A DNA stretch of 64,000 nucleotides from Sphingobacterium thalpophilum. GTDB taxonomy: Bacteria; Bacteroidota; Bacteroidia; Sphingobacteriales; Sphingobacteriaceae. The stretch lies in contig CAMBMM010000003.1 of NCBI GenBank assembly GCA_945868825.1, forward strand, positions 1-64,000. Reading direction: 5' to 3'. Shown here one piece after another: positions 25,367 to 34,268 of the stretch; position 1 is the first letter of the stretch; each line of letters starts with the position of its first letter. The notes under the pieces were generated by a model that did not search any database, was not told the DNA's origin, and was given only the letters and a program-made list of their open reading frames with translations. The translations under genes were made by a program, and so were the position numbers.

Positions 25367-25442
25367 ACGCCAAATTAGTGTTTCCCAATTCAAAGTATAC
25401 CTATTCTTCAACGATATATATCACGGTACGGGTATAGTTAGA

Positions 25443-25457
25443 TTAGAATCGTTCTAA
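25443..25457. promoter_or_regulatory. Palindrome upstream of sdhC, candidate operator
   Basis: TTAGAA-TCG-TTCTAA, a perfect 6-base inverted repeat with a 3-base centre, lies 58 bases upstream of the sdhC -7 element in an otherwise empty 180-base leader. It has no T-run after it, so a protein-binding site is more likely than a terminator. No regulator is known from the sequence. Confidence 0.3.
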
Positions 25458-25490
25458 ATAAAAAAAATCTTTAAATGAGCTACTCTAATC

Positions 25491-25522
25491 TTTATTTTTT
25501 TGCTTTTTATTAGATACTTTTG
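25491..25522 (+). promoter_or_regulatory. Candidate sdhCAB promoter
   Basis: TACTTTTG at 25515-25522 matches TAnnTTTG. TTTA at about 25491-25494, 20 bases upstream, is one base away from the -33 TTTG. The sdhC ATG is 26 bases beyond. Confidence 0.45.
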
Positions 25523-25548
25523 GGCACCAAAAACTTATAAAAACGGTA

Positions 25549-26322
25549 ATGAGTACTTTCGCAAAAACATTCTCATCTTCTCTAGGAAAAAAATTGATTA
25601 TGGCCCTTACAGGCCTATTTCTTTGCACATTCTTAGTGATACACCTCATCGGAAATCTTCAACTTTTTAAAGCTGATGGTGGAAAGGCCTTTAATGAGTA
25701 CGCCTATTTTATGACGCATTTCACGCCGATTAAAATTGTGTCTTATCTTTTGTACACCTCCATTGTGGTGCATGCACTTTATGCCTTAATACTTACCATA
25801 GGCAATCGTAAAGCACGTAAGGTGTCGTATGGTGCCTATAAAGGATCGGCCAACAGCCCCTGGACTTCTCGAAATATGGGAATATTAGGCACAGTATTAC
25901 TTATTTTTATTAGTGTGCACATGTCTAATTTCTGGTATGAATATCATTGGGGTAAAGTGCCTTTTGTAGAATATCGTACCGATTTAAATACGCTACAAAC
26001 CACCCAACGTGATTTGCCCGCAGCCGAGTTTAAAGAATATGTAAAATACCAAGAACAAGGAGTAGAAATTATTAAAGCCAAAGATTTGTATGCCACTACC
26101 GCCTTTGCTTTTAAAAACTGCTGGTTGGTGGCTTTATACCTTTTAGGTATGGCCGCTCTTGCTTTCCATTTAATTCACGGATTTCAAAGTGCTTTCCAAA
26201 CCTTTGGTTTGAACCACAAAAAATATATGCCTTTAATTAAGTGCATTGGCGTTTGGGGCTTTGGTGTGTTAATTCCATTAGCCTTTGCTGCCATGCCACT
26301 TTATTTTTTCTTTTGTAAATAA
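25549..26322 (+). CDS. sdhC: Succinate dehydrogenase cytochrome b subunit
   Basis: Single-chain membrane anchor of succinate:quinone oxidoreductase, five membrane helices, of the B-type in which one polypeptide binds two haems. Candidate haem-ligand His sit in FLVIHLIGNLQLF, in SIVVHALYALI, in ISVHMSNFWYEYHWG and in ALAFHLIHGFQSAFQ. 257 residues. It begins with SSLGKKLIMALTGLFL, a typical start of this family. It is the first of sdhC-sdhA-sdhB, 41 bases before sdhA, and passes electrons from succinate oxidation to the menaquinone pool in the cytoplasmic membrane. Confidence 0.92.
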   Translation: MSTFAKTFSSSLGKKLIMALTGLFLCTFLVIHLIGNLQLFKADGGKAFNEYAYFMTHFTPIKIVSYLLYTSIVVHALYALILTIGNRKARKVSYGAYKGSANSPWTSRNMGILGTVLLIFISVHMSNFWYEYHWGKVPFVEYRTDLNTLQTTQRDLPAAEFKEYVKYQEQGVEIIKAKDLYATTAFAFKNCWLVALYLLGMAALAFHLIHGFQSAFQTFGLNHKKYMPLIKCIGVWGFGVLIPLAFAAMPLYFFFCK

Positions 26323-26363
26323 GCTATACACTACGGTTTAACCGCTAAAAAATACGTTCTGAC

Positions 26364-28298
26364 ATGAAGTTAGATGCCAAAATTCCAGAAGGACCATTAG
26401 CCGAAAAATGGTCGAAACATAAGTTTAACCTCAAATTGGTAAACCCATCCAATAAACGGAAATACACCGTTATTGTAGTGGGAACCGGTTTGGCAGGGTC
26501 TTCTGCGGCCGCTTCCTTAGCCGAATTAGGCTACAATGTAAAAGCATTCTGTTACCAAGATTCGCCACGTAGAGCACACTCTATTGCTGCTCAAGGGGGT
26601 ATTAATGCCGCAAAAAATTACCGCAACGATGGCGATAGTGTGCAACGTTTGTTTTACGATACCATTAAAGGTGGCGATTACCGTTCCCGTGAAGGAAACG
26701 TATATCGCTTAGCTGAAGTTTCTGTCAACATCATCGATCAGTGTGTGGCACAAGGCGTACCTTTTGCCCGCGAATATGGTGGCTTACTAGATAATCGTTC
26801 GTTTGGTGGCGCCCAAGTATCGCGTACGTTTTACGCCCGTGGCCAAACCGGACAACAATTATTATTAGGCGCTTACTCGGCCCTAAATCGCCAAATACAC
26901 GAAGGCAAAGTAGAGATGTTCAGTCGTCATGAAATGCTAGATGTGGTAACCGTTGATGGCAAAGCCCAAGGAATTATTGCCCGTAACTTGGTTACCGGCG
27001 AAATCGAAACTCATGCTGCCCATGCCGTATTATTGTGTACCGGTGGTTACGGAAACGTATATTACCTATCTACAAATGCTATGGGCTGTAACGTAACGGC
27101 TGCTTGGAGAGCCCACAAACGTGGTGCTTTTTTTAGTAACCCTTGCTTTACCCAAATTCACCCCACCTGTATCCCCGTATCGGGTGATCATCAATCGAAA
27201 CTGACTTTAATGTCAGAATCCTTGCGTAACGATGGCCGTGTTTGGGTGCCCAAAACCAAAGAATTAGCCGCACAACTTCGTGACGGCAAAATTAAAGCAT
27301 CTGATCTTAAAGAAGACGAACGTGATTACTTCTTAGAACGCAAATATCCATCATTTGGTAACCTGGTTCCACGTGATGTGGCTTCTCGTAATGCCAAAGA
27401 AATGGTTGATGAAGGAAAAGGTGTAGGTACTTCGGGCGTTGCCGTATACCTCGATTTTGCGGATGCCATTAGCCGTTTAGGCGAAGATGCCGTTCGTGCC
27501 AAATACGGAAACTTATTTGATATGTATTATCAAATTACTGACGAAAATCCGTACAAACAACCTATGCGTATTTACCCAGCCGTACACTATACCATGGGCG
27601 GTTTATGGGTCGATTATAATTTACAAACTACCGTACCGGGCTTGTATGCCTTGGGCGAAGCCAATTTCTCCGACCACGGTGCAAACCGTTTAGGAGCCTC
27701 TGCTTTAATGCAAGGTTTAGCCGATGGTTATTTTGTTATTCCCTATACTTTAGGCGATTATTTAGCCACTATTGGTCCAAAAGCAATAGATGTAAAACAT
27801 CCGGCTTTTGCGGAAACCAAAAAAGCGGTAGAAGAGCGTTTGCAAAAATTATTATCCCTTAAAGGAAATAAAACAGTAGACGAATACCACCGCGAATTGG
27901 GTAAAATTATGTGGGAATACTGCGGTATGTCCCGTTCTGAAGAAGGCTTGAAAAAAGCAAAAAAACTCATCCAAGATTTAAAGGCCGATTTCTGGAAAAA
28001 TGCCATCGTTTTAGGAACCAACGAAGAGTTCAACATGTCATTAGAAAAAGCTGGCCGTGTAGCCGACTTTATTGAATTGGGTGAATTGATGATTGATGAT
28101 GCCTTAGATCGCAACGAATCTTGTGGTGGTCACTTCCGTGTAGAAAGCCAAACCGAAGAGGGTGAAGCACTGCGTGACGATGAAAAATTTGCCTACGTAG
28201 CCGCTTGGCAGTATACCGGTGAGAACAAACCAGAAGCTTTACACAAGGAAGACTTAAAATTTGAAAACGTAAAACTCTCTCAGCGGAGTTATAAATAG
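26364..28298 (+). CDS. sdhA: Succinate dehydrogenase flavoprotein subunit
   Basis: Catalytic subunit that oxidises succinate to fumarate. FAD Rossmann motif [19 protein letters not shown] (about residues 35-53); [18 protein letters not shown] (about 70-87) includes the His that carries covalent FAD. Substrate-site motifs are [10 protein letters not shown] and [11 protein letters not shown]; the C-terminal [20 protein letters not shown] closes the FAD site. 644 residues, the longer form seen with B-type SdhC and FrdA-like enzymes. 41 bases after sdhC and 6 before sdhB, so one operon. Confidence 0.96.
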   Translation: MKLDAKIPEGPLAEKWSKHKFNLKLVNPSNKRKYTVIVVGTGLAGSSAAASLAELGYNVKAFCYQDSPRRAHSIAAQGGINAAKNYRNDGDSVQRLFYDTIKGGDYRSREGNVYRLAEVSVNIIDQCVAQGVPFAREYGGLLDNRSFGGAQVSRTFYARGQTGQQLLLGAYSALNRQIHEGKVEMFSRHEMLDVVTVDGKAQGIIARNLVTGEIETHAAHAVLLCTGGYGNVYYLSTNAMGCNVTAAWRAHKRGAFFSNPCFTQIHPTCIPVSGDHQSKLTLMSESLRNDGRVWVPKTKELAAQLRDGKIKASDLKEDERDYFLERKYPSFGNLVPRDVASRNAKEMVDEGKGVGTSGVAVYLDFADAISRLGEDAVRAKYGNLFDMYYQITDENPYKQPMRIYPAVHYTMGGLWVDYNLQTTVPGLYALGEANFSDHGANRLGASALMQGLADGYFVIPYTLGDYLATIGPKAIDVKHPAFAETKKAVEERLQKLLSLKGNKTVDEYHRELGKIMWEYCGMSRSEEGLKKAKKLIQDLKADFWKNAIVLGTNEEFNMSLEKAGRVADFIELGELMIDDALDRNESCGGHFRVESQTEEGEALRDDEKFAYVAAWQYTGENKPEALHKEDLKFENVKLSQRSYK

Positions 28299-28304
28299 TT
28301 TATT

Positions 28305-29069
28305 ATGAGTGGAAATATGAATTTAACACTTAAAGTTTGGCGTCAGCCAAACGGAAATACCAAGGGTACTTTTGTAACCTATCCGGCACCAGGCATTTCT
28401 CCAGATATGTCGTTCTTAGAAATGTTGGATGTGGTAAACGAAGGCCTAGTGAAAAAAGGCGAAGATCCCATTCACTTCGATCACGATTGCCGTGAAGGAA
28501 TTTGTGGTATGTGCTCTTTGCACATCAATGGCCGTCCGCACGGACCGAAACAAGCCATTACCACTTGCCAATTGCACATGCGTAGTTTCCACGATGGTGA
28601 AACCATTGTGATTGAACCATGGAGAGCATCGGCATTTCCGGTGATTAAAGATTTGGCGGTAAATCGTTCAGCTTTCGATCGCATTCAACATGCAGGCGGT
28701 TTCGTATCGGTAAATACCGGTGGTGTACCCGATGCCAATGCCATTGCCATTCCGAAACCAGTGGCCGATGAGGCTTTCAATTCTGCTACTTGTATTGGTT
28801 GCGGAGCCTGTGTAGCGGCTTGTAAAAATGCGTCGGCTATGTTGTTTGTTTCGGCAAAAGTTTCACAATTGGCGCTATTGCCACAAGGTCAGCCCGAGCG
28901 TTACCAACGTGCGCAAGCCATGGTGGGGCAAATGGATGCCGAAGGTTTCGGTAGCTGTACCAATACCGGTGCTTGCGAAGCCGAGTGCCCGAAAGAAATT
29001 AAGATTACCAATATCGCCCGTATGAACCGCGATTACTTTACGGCCAATTTCTTTAAGGAAGAAGCCTAA
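28305..29069 (+). CDS. sdhB: Succinate dehydrogenase iron-sulfur subunit
   Basis: Relays electrons from SdhA to SdhC through three clusters. The N-terminal [2Fe-2S] domain has [15 protein letters not shown] and the last ligand in ITTCQLHM. The [4Fe-4S] site is [13 protein letters not shown] and the third cluster uses [15 protein letters not shown]. 254 residues. It ends the sdhCAB operon, closed by the bidirectional terminator at 29087-29123. Confidence 0.95.
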   Translation: MSGNMNLTLKVWRQPNGNTKGTFVTYPAPGISPDMSFLEMLDVVNEGLVKKGEDPIHFDHDCREGICGMCSLHINGRPHGPKQAITTCQLHMRSFHDGETIVIEPWRASAFPVIKDLAVNRSAFDRIQHAGGFVSVNTGGVPDANAIAIPKPVADEAFNSATCIGCGACVAACKNASAMLFVSAKVSQLALLPQGQPERYQRAQAMVGQMDAEGFGSCTNTGACEAECPKEIKITNIARMNRDYFTANFFKEEA

Positions 29070-29086
29070 GCAAATTTAGGTACCAC

Positions 29087-29126
29087 AAAAAAAGCCCTCC
29101 CGAAATTTCGGGAGGGCTTTTTTATG
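29087..29126. terminator. Bidirectional terminator between sdhB and the plug-like gene
   Basis: A perfect palindrome GCCCTCCCGAAA/TTTCGGGAGGGC is flanked by A7 on the left and T6 on the right, so it can act on both strands: after sdhB (+) and after the 29137-29454 gene (-). It is almost the same sequence as the terminator at 25330. Confidence 0.92.
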
Positions 29127-29136
29127 AAAAGGATAC

Positions 29137-29454
29137 CTATTTTTTGAGGGTAATCTGAATTACCCCATTTTTTCCAGCTTTGCCATAGGCTTGTAGTGCA
29201 TCCTTGCCCTTTAGCACATTAATAGATTCAATGGCGTTTGGATTTATTTTATCTAGTTCTGATTTAGAAATCACTTTACCCTCCAAAATACATAATGGCG
29301 CATTTTTATCTGCCCTTGGAGTGCTCTTGGTACTGTCTTGCAAGGATATATCGTAATTTTGATGTTGGTGCTGCGTTACAGTAACAGGTTTCATTGCAAA
29401 ACCTAGTACAACCATTAGCCCCATTAAGAAAAAAAGTAGTCGCTTATTTGCCAT
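29137..29454 (-). CDS. Small exported protein resembling a TonB-receptor plug segment
   Basis: 105 residues with an N-terminal hydrophobic segment (RLLFFLMGLMVVLGFAM, signal peptide or anchor). After a short polar linker it reads APLCILEGKVISKSELDKI and then NPNAIESINVLKGKDA, YGKAGKNGVIQITLKK. This is the segment that in SusC-like TonB-dependent receptors is the plug core (VVDGxxxxxLxxINPNDIESIxVLKDxxAxxxYGxxGxNGVIxITTK), but there is no beta-barrel. Such isolated plug-like pieces also occur at the ends of some Bacteroidota membrane peptidases and carboxypeptidase-like proteins. Probably periplasmic; function unknown. It is monocistronic, ending at the shared terminator. Confidence 0.7.
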   Translation of the reverse strand: MANKRLLFFLMGLMVVLGFAMKPVTVTQHQHQNYDISLQDSTKSTPRADKNAPLCILEGKVISKSELDKINPNAIESINVLKGKDALQAYGKAGKNGVIQITLKK

Positions 29455-29514
29455 ATCTTTAGTTTGATTTTATAGCTAAAGATACACATTTAGTATATTC
29501 AACATCCATCCCTC

Positions 29515-30909
29515 ATGAAAATAGCCTTCCACGGAGCTGCCCGAACTGTTACCGGTAGCAAGCACCTTATTACCCTCGATAATCAAACTCAAATCTTATT
29601 AGACTGTGGCATGTTTCAGGGCCGTGGTGCAGCAACCGACGAGTGGAACAAACACTTTGGTTTTAACCCAGCCGAGGTGTCGTACGTGATACTTTCGCAT
29701 GCGCACATCGATCACTCAGGCTTATTGCCCAAATTAGTAGCTGAAGGTTTTAAAGGCCCCATTTTTTGTACCGCCGCTACGCTAGATTTGGTACGTATTT
29801 TATTATTAGACTCGGCCAAAATTCAAGAACAAGATGCCTTTTACGAAAATAAAAGGCGGGCAAAAGAGCTGATAAAGCCGCTCTATGTAGAAGAAGACGT
29901 AGAAAAAACCCTTAGTCGGTTTAAGGTGGTGCCTTACGACACCCCTACGGTTATAGATGAAAATAGCATTGTATACTTTACCGATGCAGGTCATATTTTG
30001 GGTAGTGCCGCCGTTCATTTATCCATCACCGAAAAAAATAAAACTACCCGACTTACTTTTAGTGGCGATGTAGGCCGCTACGGCGATTTGCTCTTGCGGG
30101 CTCCACAAACTTTTCCGCAGGCCGATTATATTTTAATCGAATCTACCTACGGCGATCGTTTACACCAAGAGGTAATACCCCCCGAAGAAGCTTTGCGCCA
30201 AATTATTGAGGAAACCTGTATCAAGCATGGTGGTAAAGTAGTTATACCTGCATTTAGTGTAGGTCGTACGCAAGAATTGCTGTATGCGCTCAATGCCTTA
30301 GAAGTTGACGGCAAATTGCCCAATGTGCCTTATTATGTAGACAGTCCATTATCTTCTAAAGCTACGGCGGTAATTAAAAGCCACCCCGAAGTATATAACC
30401 GTGGTGTTAAAGAGCTCATGAAAAAAGATCACGATCCTTTTGATTTTAAAGGCCTGGTATTTATTGAAGATGTAAAAGATTCCATTGCCTTAAATGACGA
30501 TAAAACCCCTTGCGTCATTATCTCTGCTTCGGGCATGGCCGATGCCGGACGGGTGAAACACCACATTCGGAATACCATTGATAATCCGAACAATACCATT
30601 TTAATGGCCGGCTATTGCGAACCACGGTCTTTGGGTGGTCGTTTGGTTTCGGGACAGCCCTTTGTGCGTATTTTTGGTGAAGAGCATGTGGTAAAAGCCC
30701 AAGTTAAAGAGATTAAATCGATGAGTGCCCATGGTGATCGTGACGATTTATTGGGCTTTTTATCGTGTCAAAATCCAGCATTGGTAAAAAAGTTATTCAT
30801 TGTCCACGGCGAATACGATTCGCAAATCAACTTTAAAGCTACGCTAGAGGCCGAAGGATTTCAGTCGGTAGACATACCCGATATGCACCAATCGATTGAG
30901 TTAGCTTAA
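29515..30909 (+). CDS. MBL-fold/beta-CASP RNA or nucleic-acid hydrolase
   Basis: Metallo-beta-lactamase-fold protein of the CPSF73-like beta-CASP group, 464 residues. Zinc motifs: ILSHAHIDHSG (HxHxDH, about residues 60-70), TDAGHILGSAAVH, and SGDVGRYGD. The beta-CASP part includes PAFSVGRTQELLYAL, ISASGMADAGRVKHH (motif B) and SAHGDRDDL (motif C His), and the end has FIVHGEYDSQINF. It is likely an RNA endo- or exonuclease in the cytoplasm; there is no signal peptide. It is followed by a bidirectional terminator. Exact substrate unknown. Confidence 0.88.
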   Translation: MKIAFHGAARTVTGSKHLITLDNQTQILLDCGMFQGRGAATDEWNKHFGFNPAEVSYVILSHAHIDHSGLLPKLVAEGFKGPIFCTAATLDLVRILLLDSAKIQEQDAFYENKRRAKELIKPLYVEEDVEKTLSRFKVVPYDTPTVIDENSIVYFTDAGHILGSAAVHLSITEKNKTTRLTFSGDVGRYGDLLLRAPQTFPQADYILIESTYGDRLHQEVIPPEEALRQIIEETCIKHGGKVVIPAFSVGRTQELLYALNALEVDGKLPNVPYYVDSPLSSKATAVIKSHPEVYNRGVKELMKKDHDPFDFKGLVFIEDVKDSIALNDDKTPCVIISASGMADAGRVKHHIRNTIDNPNNTILMAGYCEPRSLGGRLVSGQPFVRIFGEEHVVKAQVKEIKSMSAHGDRDDLLGFLSCQNPALVKKLFIVHGEYDSQINFKATLEAEGFQSVDIPDMHQSIELA

Positions 30910-30913
30910 GCAT

Positions 30914-30946
30914 AAAAAAAGAGGCCCGATTTCGGGCCTCTTTTTT
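30914..30946. terminator. Bidirectional terminator between MBL hydrolase and M28 peptidase
   Basis: GAGGCCCGA/TCGGGCCTC stem (9 base pairs) flanked by A7 and T6 lies between two convergent genes and can serve both. Confidence 0.9.
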
Positions 30947-30963
30947 GTGAACGTTTTATATTT

Positions 30964-32529
30964 TTAGTTCTGACGGGCCGGTGCTGGCGTAGGCAAAGGC
31001 TTACGAGGCAATAAATCGGCACGTTGTGCACTGTGGTAAACAAATGAAGCCACAATGGTAGCGGCTTGTTTTAAATCGTCTTCAATTAAGCGATCGTAGG
31101 TATCCATATTGGTGTGGTGGGTACGTGTATTGTATTCAATAACATCCTGAATGAATTGAAATCCCGGAATACCCACTGCATCAAAAGATAAGTGATCCGT
31201 TCCGCCAGTATTTCTTGGCGTTAAGGTTGTAGCGCCTAAATCGGCAAAAGGAGCCAACCACGATTTAAAGATAGGCGCAATGGCTTCGTTGCCTTGCAAG
31301 TATACTCCTCTAATTTTTCCGGTGCCATTATCTAAATTATAATAGGCTGAAACTTTCGCTTGCTCTGGTGTAAGTACCATGGTTTTTGGATCGCCAAAAT
31401 GTTTTAAAACATAATTCCTAGAGCCGTATAAACCTTGCTCCTCGGCACTCCAAAGCGCCATACGAATAGTGCGTTTTGGTTTAAAACCAATGGATTTAAG
31501 GATGCGCATCGCTTCCATCATTACTGCAGAACCTGCAGCATTATCGGTAGCACCAGTAGCAGCATGCCAAGAATCTAAGTGAGCACCAATCATAACGACT
31601 TGGTCTTTTAATTTTTTATCGGTGCCTGGAATTTCGGCTACCACATTATAACCAGTTAAATCAGAATCAACAAAACGGGTTTCGATATCGGCTTCAACTT
31701 CCACTTTTTGTCCGGCTTTTACCAAGCGTAACAAACGTAAATAATCTTCTTGCGACATTTCTACTTCAGGTGCAACCGCTTTTGCATCGGAAGCGTATGA
31801 AGCACCATTGCTGGTGAAGAAGGTGCCGTGGGTGCCACGTCCGTTGCTCAGTATTAAACCTACATTTTCTTGAATTAACATGTCGTTTATTTGGCTGCGT
31901 AAAGCACGTTGCTTACGCATAGCTTCCATAGCTGTAGGAGCTGGTCCGCCTGCATTTGGGCTTCTTGGAGCAGCAGGCTCTGACATTTTAGCCAACTCCT
32001 CATCGGTATGGCGGCTACCATCCGATTTAAAACTAGTTGTAATGGCATTGTTTACATCAAAAATAATAATCTTACCGGCCAAGGTGCCTTTGTATTTAGC
32101 TAAATCGGCAACTGAATCAGCTTTCACTAAAACTACCTCTGCTTTAATAGGGCCATTGGTACTTGGAGTCCACGCTTTTGGCGAAGCAATAAGTGCGTGA
32201 TAGTAGGGAGCACTCATTGCGATATAGCTTTTTTGTACTTCCCAGCCTCTACCAAAAGTGCCCCAAGGCTCTAAGGCAACATTTTGTAAGCCCCAACCTT
32301 TTAAGGTGCTGGCTGCCCAATTTTCGGCTCTTTTTAAGCCGGGGGAGTTCGCTAATCGTGGTCCAGCAACATCGGTTAGGTAAAAGGCCGTTTGCATTAC
32401 CTGCGATTTATTAAGGCCTTCATCTTTAATTCTTTGGATAGCAGTTTGGTCTACTGCTTCTTCTTGAGCTAGTGCGCTGGTGGCGAAACCTAAAGCAAGA
32501 ATAATGGAAAATATAAATGATTTTTTCAT
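30964..32529 (-). CDS. Secreted M28-family metallopeptidase
   Basis: Zinc aminopeptidase/carboxypeptidase-Q-like protein, 521 residues, with a signal peptide (MKKSFIFSIILALGFATSALAQ). A protease-associated (PA-like) insert appears to occupy about residues 140-250. The di-zinc M28 site is intact: VMIGAHLDSWHAATGATDNAAGS (His and Asp), ALWSAEEQGLYGSRNYV (catalytic and ligand Glu), and GGTDHLSFDAVGIPGF (last His), quoted here as separate motifs. It probably trims peptides in the periplasm or outside. A second M28 peptidase is encoded divergently 127 bases away. A minus-strand TAAGTTTG, shortly before the start, could be its -7 element. Confidence 0.9.
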   Translation of the reverse strand: MKKSFIFSIILALGFATSALAQEEAVDQTAIQRIKDEGLNKSQVMQTAFYLTDVAGPRLANSPGLKRAENWAASTLKGWGLQNVALEPWGTFGRGWEVQKSYIAMSAPYYHALIASPKAWTPSTNGPIKAEVVLVKADSVADLAKYKGTLAGKIIIFDVNNAITTSFKSDGSRHTDEELAKMSEPAAPRSPNAGGPAPTAMEAMRKQRALRSQINDMLIQENVGLILSNGRGTHGTFFTSNGASYASDAKAVAPEVEMSQEDYLRLLRLVKAGQKVEVEADIETRFVDSDLTGYNVVAEIPGTDKKLKDQVVMIGAHLDSWHAATGATDNAAGSAVMMEAMRILKSIGFKPKRTIRMALWSAEEQGLYGSRNYVLKHFGDPKTMVLTPEQAKVSAYYNLDNGTGKIRGVYLQGNEAIAPIFKSWLAPFADLGATTLTPRNTGGTDHLSFDAVGIPGFQFIQDVIEYNTRTHHTNMDTYDRLIEDDLKQAATIVASFVYHSAQRADLLPRKPLPTPAPARQN

Positions 32530-32656
32530 GTTGTTTTGGGTTGTTGTTAAACAAACTTATTATTAAATTCTTAATTCCTTGTATAACATTTTTAGTATAA
32601 AGCTTGATTTTAGCCGAAATAAAATTAAGTTTAAGCTTGTAATTTGATTTCCGCTT

Positions 32657-34006
32657 ATGAAAAAGACTCTATTTTGTTTATTGATGCTAGCCACTACAGT
32701 GGTAAAAGCACAACCCGCTACGATTAAAAAAGATAGCGTGGTACACGTGATGCTTGATGAAGTATCTGCCAAAAATATAGAAGCCACGGTGCGAAAACTA
32801 GTTTCTTTTCAAACACGGCATACGCTAAGCGATACCCTAAGTGCAAAAACGGGTATTGGTGCAGCTCGTAACTGGATAAAAGCTGAATTTGAAAAATATG
32901 CCAAAGAATCGGGTGGGCGCTTGCAAGTAAGCTTTGATACGTTTACCCAAGCCGCCGATGGTCGTAGAGTAACTAGTCCAACAATACTAAAAAATGTGTT
33001 GGCCATTCTGCCCGGAACAGATCCTTTAGATACCAGGGTATTTATTGTTTCGGGGCATTACGATTCTAGAGCTTCGGATGTGCTAGATGCCCAAATTGCT
33101 GCACCGGGCGCCAATGATGATGCTTCGGGCACGGCCGTGGCTATGGAACTGGCACGAGTAATGAGTAAAAAGCAGTTTAATTGCACCCTAATTTTTGTGG
33201 CCATGGTGGGCGAAGAGCAAGGTTTGTACGGTGCTACCAATTTGGCAAAACGTGCTAAAGAAGAGAAATGGAACCTAATCGGCATGATTACCAACGATAT
33301 TGTAGGCAATACCTATGGCATTGAAACCGATTTAAAAGATAACCGTAGTGTACGCATTTTTAGCGAAGGGGTTTCGCAGGCAGAAACTGCCGCTCAGGGA
33401 ACCTTACGTACCAGTATTGGTTCAGAAAACGACGGCTTTGCACGTCAATTTGCCCGTTATTGCAAAGAGATAGGGGAGCGTTATGTTGATCAATTAGATG
33501 TAAAACTTATTTTTAGAAGAGACCGCTATTTACGTGGCGGTGATCATACCCCATTTTCTCAGCAAGGTTTTGCGGCCATACGGGTAACCGAAATGAATGA
33601 GAATTTCAATCGTCAGCACCAAAATGTTCGCCTAGAGAAAGGTATAGATTATGGCGATACCCCCGATTTTGTAGATTACAACTATACGCAAAAAGTGGCA
33701 CGCATGAATTTAGCAGCTTTAGCTAATTTGGCTTTGGCACCCCAAGAGCCGCAGCAAGTTAAAATAGTAACTACCGAACTTACCAATAAAACAAGTTTGA
33801 GGTGGACTGCTCCGACCGGAGAAAAGCCGCTGGGTTATTATGTGGTAATGAGAGAAACGAGTAGCCCCATTTGGGAGCGTAAGTTTTTTGTAAGCGGTAC
33901 CCAAGCTACTTTTAACTATTCAAAAGACAACTACATTTTTGGCGTACAAGCCGTAGATGCAGAGGGACACGAAAGTTTGGTGGTTTTGCCTTTGCCAGGC
34001 AGATAG
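32657..34006 (+). CDS. Secreted M28-family metallopeptidase with C-terminal Fn3-like domain
   Basis: 449-residue zinc exopeptidase with signal peptide MKKTLFCLLMLATTVVKAQ. The M28 site is complete: IVSGHYDSRAS (His), APGANDDASGTAVAMELA (Asp), FVAMVGEEQGLYGATNLA (Glu pair), and GGDHTPFSQQGF (His). The last ~90 residues (KIVTTELTNKTSLRWTAPTG onward) look like a fibronectin type III domain without a type IX sorting signature, so periplasmic rather than T9SS-exported is my reading. It is divergent from the other M28 gene and differs clearly from it, so this is not a recent duplication. Confidence 0.88.
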   Translation: MKKTLFCLLMLATTVVKAQPATIKKDSVVHVMLDEVSAKNIEATVRKLVSFQTRHTLSDTLSAKTGIGAARNWIKAEFEKYAKESGGRLQVSFDTFTQAADGRRVTSPTILKNVLAILPGTDPLDTRVFIVSGHYDSRASDVLDAQIAAPGANDDASGTAVAMELARVMSKKQFNCTLIFVAMVGEEQGLYGATNLAKRAKEEKWNLIGMITNDIVGNTYGIETDLKDNRSVRIFSEGVSQAETAAQGTLRTSIGSENDGFARQFARYCKEIGERYVDQLDVKLIFRRDRYLRGGDHTPFSQQGFAAIRVTEMNENFNRQHQNVRLEKGIDYGDTPDFVDYNYTQKVARMNLAALANLALAPQEPQQVKIVTTELTNKTSLRWTAPTGEKPLGYYVVMRETSSPIWERKFFVSGTQATFNYSKDNYIFGVQAVDAEGHESLVVLPLPGR

Positions 34007-34007
34007 C

Positions 34008-34199
34008 TTATTTCCAGCTAAATAAAGCGTACACAGATTTAACCAATACTTCGATAGAAGGCATTTGAAAATGAATACTAGCGCTGTATTTTTCCATAGG
34101 AATTTGCATATCACTTTGTGTAGCTAAGTACACAACACCTACTAAAACAGGAATTAGTACCAGTATAAAGGGAGAAACAGCAGCTTTTTTATTTTTCAT
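34008..34199 (-). CDS. Small single-helix membrane protein of unknown function
   Basis: 63 residues: a charged start (MKNKKAAVSPF), one strongly hydrophobic helix (about residues 10-26), then a polar tail ending SVYALFSWK. Not recognised. It lies 69 bases downstream of metK on the same strand, and its stop is one base from the convergent peptidase stop. The start-charge-helix pattern suggests a real gene, but it is short and conservation could not be checked. Confidence 0.45.
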   Translation of the reverse strand: MKNKKAAVSPFILVLIPVLVGVVYLATQSDMQIPMEKYSASIHFQMPSIEVLVKSVYALFSWK

Positions 34200-34268
34200 G
34201 GCGCATTATTTTTACAAATAACGGGTAAATTACCGAATTCGTATTCTTAAAAAATGTTAAATTTTCAC

